From Apiotrichum sp. Y4204 (Eukaryota; Basidiomycota; Tremellomycetes; Trichosporonales; Trichosporonaceae), in assembly GCA_025531455.1 (NCBI GenBank), contig JAMYHL010000009.1, forward strand, positions 124,001 through 188,000: a DNA stretch of 64,000 nucleotides. Direction: 5' to 3'. How positions within the stretch are numbered: position 1 is the first letter of the stretch; each line of letters starts with the position of its first letter. Below the pieces are notes generated by a model. The model was not told the DNA's origin. It made no database searches and saw nothing but the letters and a program-made list of their open reading frames with translations. Shown one piece after another: positions 57,265 to 64,000 of the stretch. Both the position numbers and the translations under genes were made by a program.

Positions 57265-58466
57265 TCACGCAAGAGTGGCCTTGAAAAAGTTGGCGAGCTG
57301 CTGGTACGCGTCGATGTACGCCTCGGTCTCGGGGCCGCCGTTGAGCTGCTGTTAGGACTGAGTGTGCCGGTTGCAACTCACGTTGCCGCGCGCGGCGGCA
57401 AAGCCGTGCACCTGCTCGGGGTACCACTTGATAAAGTTCTTGCCGGGGAGCTTCTTCTCCATGGCGTCGTAGATTGCGTCGACGGTCTTCCTGTCCTCGC
57501 CGCCAGACGGGAGGAGACACAGCGGCACGTTGATGAGATCCGCGTCCGAGGCCTCCACGAACCTGGCGTGTGAGTTCATCGTTTACCTGAAAAGCAATGA
57601 AATCGACTCACGAAGGGTGAACCGTCGCGATAGAGTCAAAGTCGTTGACCGCGCTCGAAGTCACAATCGTCTTGAAGCCCCAGCAGTACCCGACCGTGCT
57701 GACTTTCTTCGCGCCCTCCTTCCTGAGCTCGGCGAGCGCCTTGCCAAATTGCTCCGACTGGCTCTGCGGCTTTCCGGGGAATCCGCCCAGATACGCGTTG
57801 CGCTTGGCGGTGCCCTCCTCGGAGCCGTCGAACATGTCGGGCGTGGCGTACGAGCCGAGCAGGAAGTCGGGCATCACGACACGGTAGCCCTGCGACGCGA
57901 TGAGGTCGGCGCCTGGCGTTAGGTCATTTGTAGTCGGTCGATGTGATGGCCTCCCAGAAAAGCTGTGCGAGGGCCTGGTGCGTTTCTCGACCAATATCCG
58001 TGCGTGGTTGAAGTCCCGAGCTGGTCTTTACGACCAAGTGGTCCATTTGCTCGACCGCTTCCCGGACATTTACCAAGGTCTGCCCGATACCACGACACAG
58101 CAGTATTTCAATCCACTTGGCGGAGTGGGAGCCCGCCGGCGACGCGGCCTCCTGAGACTGTGAACTCACCCTGTAGAATCTGGGGGCTCTGGACAATGTT
58201 AGCAAAGCACGACGTAGCGACACGAGCAAAAGGGACAATGGGCCCCGTCCCCATTCAACTCCTCCCCTCTCCCACTCACAAAGCCAAAGATATCGTACGT
58301 GAAGAGCACGGCCTTGCCCGTGTCCTTTGGCCCGACCTCGTAGCTCTTGAGGCCCGCAAAGTTCGTGTACGTGCCCTTGGGGGTGTACTCGGCCTTGACG
58401 GGCGGGAGGGTGCAGCACTCTACGTGTGAGTCTACTTAGAGCTGATAGCTACTCACGCTTGTTCAT
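57265..58466 (-). CDS. Dienelactone hydrolase family protein
   Basis: Six exons join in frame: 58457-58466, 58280-58419, 58170-58188, 57612-57912, 57382-57562 and 57265-57348, giving 244 aa, typical for the family. The alpha/beta-hydrolase triad is complete: Cys133 in GYCWG, Asp180 in GGED and His209 in VHGFAAARG. The family opens dienelactone rings in aromatic degradation, and many fungal members are broad carboxylesterases. The first coding exon is only 10 nt, and the 19-nt third exon encodes SPQILQG. The last acceptor is a tandem CAGCAG, so isoforms with or without one Gln are expected. It is divergent from the aminotransferase gene. Confidence 0.9.
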
Positions 58467-59017
58467 GGTGGAATAGAGACGACGTGGAGAGAGGGCTCTG
58501 GCGATCAGGATTTATATCCAACGGGCAGGTGTGCGTCGCTGTTGCGGCGACGCAGATTCAGGAATCGCCGACGGGCACCGAACGCCTCTGCTTACTCACC
58601 GGGATGCACGCAGAAATGTCATGAAGAGAGAAGTGTCAACAGCAGCCCAAGCGGAGGGTGCTCATGCTCCATGTGATGGCCCTGCGGCGCTGTGCGCGCT
58701 GTGACCGCTCTCGGTGCAGCGTCCCACACACGCATTCCCATTCCGCAAAAGCTTGTTCATCGGTGACAAACCAATCAGTCGTCATGGCGCGTGGCTCGCA
58801 AGTGCGCAGCGCGCTGCAGCACGCTAGCAGCACCGGCCAACGCCGAATCCCAATTGTCGGCGCCGGACCGGATCCCTGAGACAATTATGAATGCGAAGTC
58901 GAGATAGTGTTGCCCACCTCGTGCCGAACGCCGAGGCCGCCACACCGAGCCGCGCTGAGAGCCACCGAGTCTGGAGCCAGACAGACGAGTTTCACAATTA
59001 TCTTCTTCTCCACCGCC
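58467..59017. promoter_or_regulatory. Divergent promoter region DLH/aminotransferase
   Basis: This 551-nt region is shared by two divergent metabolic genes. I recognise no specific regulatory site. Confidence 0.4.
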
Positions 59018-60589
59018 ATGACACGCCTCGCCCGCGCAATGTCCACGCTCCGCTTCAACCTCACGCCGGCAGTGACGCGCACCGCCGCGCCTCCGTGAGT
59101 CGCGAGTCGCGCCCGGACGATGCTTACTGACGCCCCAGGATCCCAAAGGCCAAGGCATGGGGCGCGACCTACGCCGCGTCCCCGCTTGCCGCGACGGCAC
59201 CGCTCCTCGACCTCTCCCAAGGCGTGCCGGGGACAGCGCCGCACGCGAGCGTGCTCGACGCGCTGGCCCGCGCGTCCGCCACCCACGAGGCGGCAAAGTA
59301 CGGGCCCATCCTCGGCGAACCGGACATGCGGGCGGCCCTCGCAACCGAGCTGCAAGTCTTGTACGGTGTCGAAGAGGAGCAGCTCCGCGCCGAAGACGTC
59401 GGCATCACGACCGGGTGTAACATGGCGTTTCTCGTGCTTCTCATGTGAGTGTGGACCGTCAGTGGTTGCTTGGACTGCATGTCGACCGTGTCGTGTGCTT
59501 AGCCGCTCGGAACATGGAGCATAAACCTTGCCATCAAGCAATCCCTTAACAGTCGCGCGGACGTCCACTGACAGCAGGGTCCTCTGCCCGCCCGGCGAGT
59601 CCTCACTCCTGCTCCCGCTCCCGTCGTACTTCAACCACGCCATGAGCCTGAGCCTACAGGCCGTCAAGCCGAGCTACATCCCATGCGACCCGTCGAACGG
59701 CTTCGTCCCCTCGCTTTCGGCCGCACGCGCGATGCTCGCTGCCGGCCCGCAACGCGGGCCCGACGGCCGACAAGTGCACCACCGCGGCATCGTGCTCACC
59801 ACCCCCAACAACCCCACCGGCGCAATCTACGACGACGCCGCCCTCGAGGAGTGGTACGACCTCGCGCGCGAGTTCAACGTCCCCCTCGTCCTCGACGAGA
59901 CGTACCGCGACTTTGCGGGTGGTGTGCCCCACCGCCTGTTTGAGCGCCCCGAGTGGCGCGAAACGCTTGTTTCGTTGGGGAGCTTCAGCAGTATGTGGAT
60001 GATGGGAACTATAGTGACCCAACTCGCTGACTTGTAAGAGGGATACCGTATCCCGGGCCATCGACTGGGCAGCATCACCGCCGCCCCCGAGCTGCTGCAG
60101 CACATTGCGACAATCTGCGACTGCATGCAGATCTGTCCTCCGCGTCCACCACAGCTGGCGCTGGCGCCTCTCCTGCCGAGCTTGCGGTCCGACCTCGCAC
60201 AGTCGGCGGACGCGCTCGCGGCGCGCCGCAAGCTCTTCACTTCCGTCGCGGAGGCCGCAGGGTGGCGCGTACTCTCCTCGGGCGGGTTCTACGCCTATGT
60301 CGAGTTTCCCGAGGCATACACCCGTGCGCAGTCGGCGCTCGGTCTCGCACCAGACGCCAAGGTTGGGTCCGAGGACGTCGGGCGCGCCCTCGCCCTCAAG
60401 TGCGGCGTACTTACCCTCCCCGGGTGCTTCTTCATGCCGCCGCTTGATGGGCCAGAGTGGAAGGAGATTGAGGCCGAGCAGATGCGCAGCGATAGGTGGA
60501 TCCGGTTCGCGGTCGCCAACGTGAGTGATGAGACGGTGCGCGCGCTCGGTGCACGGCTTGAGCAGCTCAACAAGATTATGGGCATGTAA
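59018..60589 (+). CDS. PLP-dependent class I/II aminotransferase
   Basis: Four exons join in frame: 59018-59094, 59139-59444, 59578-59990 and 60039-60589, giving 448 aa. The fold-type I signature is complete: YGPILGEPDMRAAL, TTGCNMAF cofactor-binding turn, TTPNNPTGAIYD, DETYRDF, and the Schiff-base Lys266 in SFSKGYRIPGHRLGS, which is created by the third splice. A basic N-terminus (MTRLARAMSTLRFNL) may target mitochondria. The substrate is not clear: the aspartate/kynurenine branch fits best. The third intron ends in AAG rather than YAG, yet only that site restores the catalytic Lys. Confidence 0.87.
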
Positions 60590-60748
60590 TAGACTGGGCG
60601 TTAGGATGCACTGGTTGTCATACAGAGTGACTTGGTCACATGTAGAGTTGGGTTGCATGTTCTAACTGGCTACACTGGCTCCTCCTATGCAATGCGTCCG
60701 AGGCCCTGTGTGGACCTCTGCATCTACACCGCCGTCATCCCTTCCACA

Positions 60749-62357
60749 CTAGATGTAGTCCACGCCGCCGCGCGCAAAGTAGCCCTTGGTCTTGGCACAC
60801 CGCGGGTTGGTGCACCCGGGACACAGGAGCTTGAGCTGGCGCGACACGGGGCCAATCGTCCCGGCGTTGTAGTCGCGCATGTGCTGCCCGACGAGGTCGG
60901 CCGTCGCCTTGATGTAGATCGGGTTGTCGTTGAGAGACTCGGCACGGGTGAGGTTGATGCCGAGCTTGTCGGCGTCCTCCTTGAGCTCAATGTCCAACTC
61001 GTACAGCGTCTCAATGTGGTCAGACGTAAAGGCTACCGGGACGAGGCACACGTCCTTGACGCCGTTCTTCGCCAGACCCTCAATCGCCTTGGCCGTCTGC
61101 GGGCCCTGCCACGCTTTCGGGCCGACCTTGGACTGCCAGGTTAGCCGGTAGGGGTTGGAGAAGTTGAGCTCCTCCATGATGGCCATCACAGTTGCTGCGA
61201 CCTCGGGTGTGTAAGGGTCGCCGCGGCTGACGTCAGCGGGTGAGGGAAAGAGTGCGAGAGGGGAACAGGGTTCCCAGCGCTGGCCACTCACTTTACAATC
61301 TCAATTGGAAGGGAGTGGGCCGAGAACAGCAGCACCACGTCATTGCGACGCTCCGGAGGGTACGTCTGCAGGGCACGACGAATATTCTCCGCAAACGCCT
61401 TTGCAAGACCGCGGTTCGCGGGCCACCGGTCAATGATGCTCCACTCGATACCGCCATCGCCGTCCTTCTGAATCACACGCTTGAGCTCGTTGAGCGACGA
61501 GCCTGTCGTGCTGCACGAGTACTGCGGGTACTTGCTGAGTGCGACTGCGCGCTTGACGCCGTCGGCCTTCATCTCGGCAATCGTCGTCTCGGTCAGCGGG
61601 GGCGCGTACCGGAACGCAATGTACGGCTTGTGCGGTGCCGACTCGGGGTTGGTCTCGTCCAGCAGCTGGCACATGGCTTCACCCTGCGCCTGCGTCCACG
61701 CCCGAATCGGAGATCCACCGCCAATCTCCCTGTACTGCTCCTCAATCTTAGGCGTGCGTCGCTTGGCGATCAACGGCGCAAGAAAACGCTGCGCCGGCAA
61801 CGGGATGAGATCGCTGTCGAGGAACAGGCGTCGAAGGAAGTCGTGCACACCGGGTATCTGATGTTAGCGTGGTTTGACAGAAATTTCAGGCCGGGTGACC
61901 CGAAGTCGCGTGCAGTGGCTCCAAAACTTGACAGAAGGAAAACATCATGCTGTCATGGACTGGGCGCTGAGGAGAAGACGGCACTTCCGTTGTCATCACT
62001 GTCATGTGTCTCCCAGCATCATGAACTCCCCGGAACGGCATCACAGCGAAAAGTGTGGTGCGCCTCGGGATCTCACGTCGCTCGAGCTCGACACTCACAT
62101 CAGATGGTCCACCCATGTTCATCATAACGACGGCTGAGGTCAGCTACGACTCGCAGGTCAATATTCACCAGTAGGACTGCAGCGTCAGCTTCACCTCTTA
62201 CTCCCAGAACCTTGTTCACTCACGGCTTCGCGACGGGCTGACCCGGCTGGTCGCGCACGGTAGCCACAGAGCGCGTCTGAAGCGCCGCGCGGCGCACAGC
62301 TGCGGCTGCGATCGTGGCGCGGCTGGAACGCATTGCGCTGTGTGTTGTGAGAGCCAT
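60749..62357 (-). CDS. HEM15: Ferrochelatase, [2Fe-2S] type
   Basis: Five exons join in frame: 62224-62357, 62169-62176, 62099-62133, 61292-61857 and 60749-61226, giving 406 aa. The Ala/Arg-rich N-terminus is a mitochondrial presequence. The 8-nt exon 2 supplies the bases for PPT in [16 protein letters not shown]; without it the frame is lost. Conserved ferrochelatase blocks follow ([54 protein letters not shown]). C174, C383, C386 and C391 match the four iron-sulfur ligands of the animal and fission-yeast enzymes, which the budding-yeast enzyme lacks. It inserts Fe2+ into protoporphyrin IX at the matrix side of the inner membrane, the last step of heme synthesis. Confidence 0.93.
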
Positions 62358-62876
62358 CTTTTTACTGGGTGTGAGAAAGAGTGCGGAGGAGGGAGAGACA
62401 GGACTCGAGCTGAGGAGGTATTGGCTGCCGTGTGCGTCCTCTTGTGATCCATATGACGGATATAGACCCGTGATGACAGCAACGGGCCACTACCCGGTCG
62501 CTAATCGCACTGGGCCAGACTGGTCCGATCAACCCATTCATCAAAGCATGGAAAGAAGCAACGTCACGTGATTTTAGGGACCAATTAGATGTGGGCGATT
62601 TCCAGATAAGCGACCAGATGGCATATTAGAAAGTCTGGGCAGAGCTCTGATGATCAAAATAGGGTATTCCTAATTGATTTCTTTCTGCTCTCCTCAATCC
62701 GTGTGCCTGGGGTGTGGGGGGCGCGCATGGTCGCGTTGAGAAAGATTTCGGGTTTTTGCCACACATGCCACACACGAGTGCTCGAAATCAACCTGTTCCA
62801 TTCTCAACAGTCGTGTTCACACTATCCTCTTCACCTCACAACCTCCCTCCACACCTCATAACCCCGCGCCCGACCG
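62358..62876. promoter_or_regulatory. Divergent promoter region HEM15/FCP1-like
   Basis: This 519-nt region is shared by two divergent genes. The half nearer the FCP1-like gene is rich in CACACC/CTCACC leader-type sequence. No recognised site. Confidence 0.4.
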
Positions 62877-64000
62877 ATGCTCCCTCGCAGGAGAATTGGA
62901 CAAACCTTGGCGCAGGCATTATCCTCCATGTCCTACGGATCAGCATCTGCCGCAGGAAGTACCAACAACATGGACTTCTACCGCAACGACCACTACGCGC
63001 CTTACTCCCAGGCATCGGCGGATGATTACATCCCGTTTGACAACGGCGGCGACTACTCCTATAATGATCAACAGTCTTACCAACCTCCGTACAGGTCCTC
63101 TCCAGCACAGCGCCGTGCCGACCGAAACCGCTCGTTCCCTGAATATCAGCAGAATCAGTATCACTCGCAACAATACCAACAACGCCAGTATCACTCGCAA
63201 CCCTCAAGAGGAAGCGGCGCCTGGGAAGATGACCGCAGGTCTAGTCAACGTGGTTCGTCTCCGTGGAAGTACGACAACGACCGTCGTAGCGGTACGCCCT
63301 CGAGCCGCTACTCTGATGACTCACGTCATCATCGTCGACCTTCTCCCACATACACCTCGTTTCCCAGCTCCTCGTCAAACTCGATAACCAAGCGCGTCAG
63401 CAAGGAAAACTTTGTCCCCCACCTTCCTCCACCCTCCTACGTCGAAATCACGCGTGAGCCCTTGCGCACGTCCGAGGTCCCGTCACACAAGCTCCTCGTG
63501 GTCGACCTGAATGGCGCACTCTTGTACCGAACTGGCCGTAATGTCTCGGCGGCAAAGCGCATGTCCTACCCGCGTCCCTATCTCCACAATCTTCTCGCTT
63601 ACCTCATGCTTCCAGAGCCCAATGGAGAGCCTAGCCCGTATGAGGTCTTGGTGTGGTCATCGGCTCAGCCCGCCAACGTTCGCCGGATGGTTGAGCAGAC
63701 TTTTGGGCCTTGGTGTGATGGCCAGTGGACAAGGAAACCTCGGCTCCAGCCTGGAGAGAAACGTCTTTTGGACGTCTGGGCGCGCGACAAGATGAATCTC
63801 GGTGCCGACTTTCGTGAGTTGCCGGCCTCGTCTTCGGCCAATACTAATGGTAGACCACAATGTGCAGACCACCAAGGACCTTCGTGACGTGATTGGGGAG
63901 CTTGGCCGATACGACGAACGCTCTGTCCTCCTCCTTGACGACTCACCTTTCAAGGCCACTGAGCAACCGTGGTCTCAAATTGTCGTCCCGGAGTTTGACC
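62877..64000 (+). CDS. FCP1/NIF-homology domain protein, partial at window edge
   Basis: Two exons are visible: 62877-63813 and 63854 onward past the window end. The first 185 residues are a Tyr/Gln/Ser/Arg-rich disordered region. An FCP1-homology (HAD) domain follows: KLLVVDLNGALLYR (about 205-218), RPYLHNLLAYLML, VLVWSSAQPANVRRMV, and, after the splice, TTKDLRDVIGELGRYDERSV and LLLDDSPFKA. The canonical catalytic DxDxT is DLNGA here, so the second Asp and the Thr are replaced. Some fungal relatives carry DLNGT, so loss of phosphatase activity is an inference. Start 62877 is the first ATG; 62929 in the same frame is also possible. The 40-nt intron ends in TAG. Confidence 0.75.

Noticed and set aside
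1..64000. Biosynthetic gene cluster, CRISPR array or mobile element.
   Set aside because: No synthase, transposase, integrase, reverse transcriptase, long terminal or inverted repeats, or spaced direct repeats were seen. The metabolic genes present are dispersed housekeeping functions.

Overview
This 64 kb window is nuclear DNA from a basidiomycete yeast. It is gene-dense and GC-rich, and nearly every gene is cut by several very short introns (mostly about 35-60 nt) with GTGAGT/GTAAGT-like donors, CTNAC-like branch points and usually CAG acceptors. Protein content and intron style fit Tremellomycetes, probably Trichosporonales; that placement is inference. I assembled 23 protein-coding genes by joining exons by hand. 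All 22 complete genes keep an open frame across every junction. I see no tRNA, rRNA, CRISPR array or intact transposon.

Layout. 0-11.8 kb: a JJJ1-type J-protein whose frame runs into an SRR1 domain (-), an unrecognised coiled-coil protein (+), the septation GTPase SPG1/TEM1 (-), an Mmc1-like mitochondrial membrane protein (+) and a membrane-anchored metallophosphatase (-). 12-21 kb: a methyltransferase (+), RAD18 (-), glucosylceramide synthase (+) and SEC39 (-). 21.2-27.7 kb: a 6.5 kb stretch without a recognisable gene, ending in a pyrimidine-rich presumed leader. 27.7-43.4 kb: a KIN4-like kinase (+), an ISWI remodeller (-), TAF4 (+), cytochrome b5 (-) and a long unrecognised Ser/Pro-rich protein (-). 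45.9-56.2 kb: the ERMES subunit MMM1 (+), an MFS drug antiporter (+), divergent ribosomal protein genes eL38 (-) and eL8 (+), and an F-box-like protein (+). 57-64 kb: dienelactone hydrolase (-), an aminotransferase (+), ferrochelatase (-) and the start of an FCP1-like gene (+) cut by the window edge.

How the genes relate. These are dispersed housekeeping genes, not an operon or a metabolic cluster. The main link is in position: many neighbours are divergent and share short promoters (eL38/eL8, RAD18/GCS1, ISWI/TAF4, DLH/aminotransferase, HEM15/FCP1-like). Functional themes are ER and mitochondrial membranes (SEC39, MMM1, Mmc1-like, CYB5, GCS1, HEM15), cell-cycle exit (SPG1, KIN4-like), chromatin and transcription (ISWI, TAF4, RAD18) and the ribosome (JJJ1, eL38, eL8).

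The most unusual observations are the JJJ1-SRR1 fusion frame, microexons of 8, 18, 19 and 21 nt that restore conserved motifs, and three genes (ISWI, eL38, eL8) whose start ATG sits directly against a 5' splice site. The two ribosomal genes use the identical ATG|GTGCGC junction.
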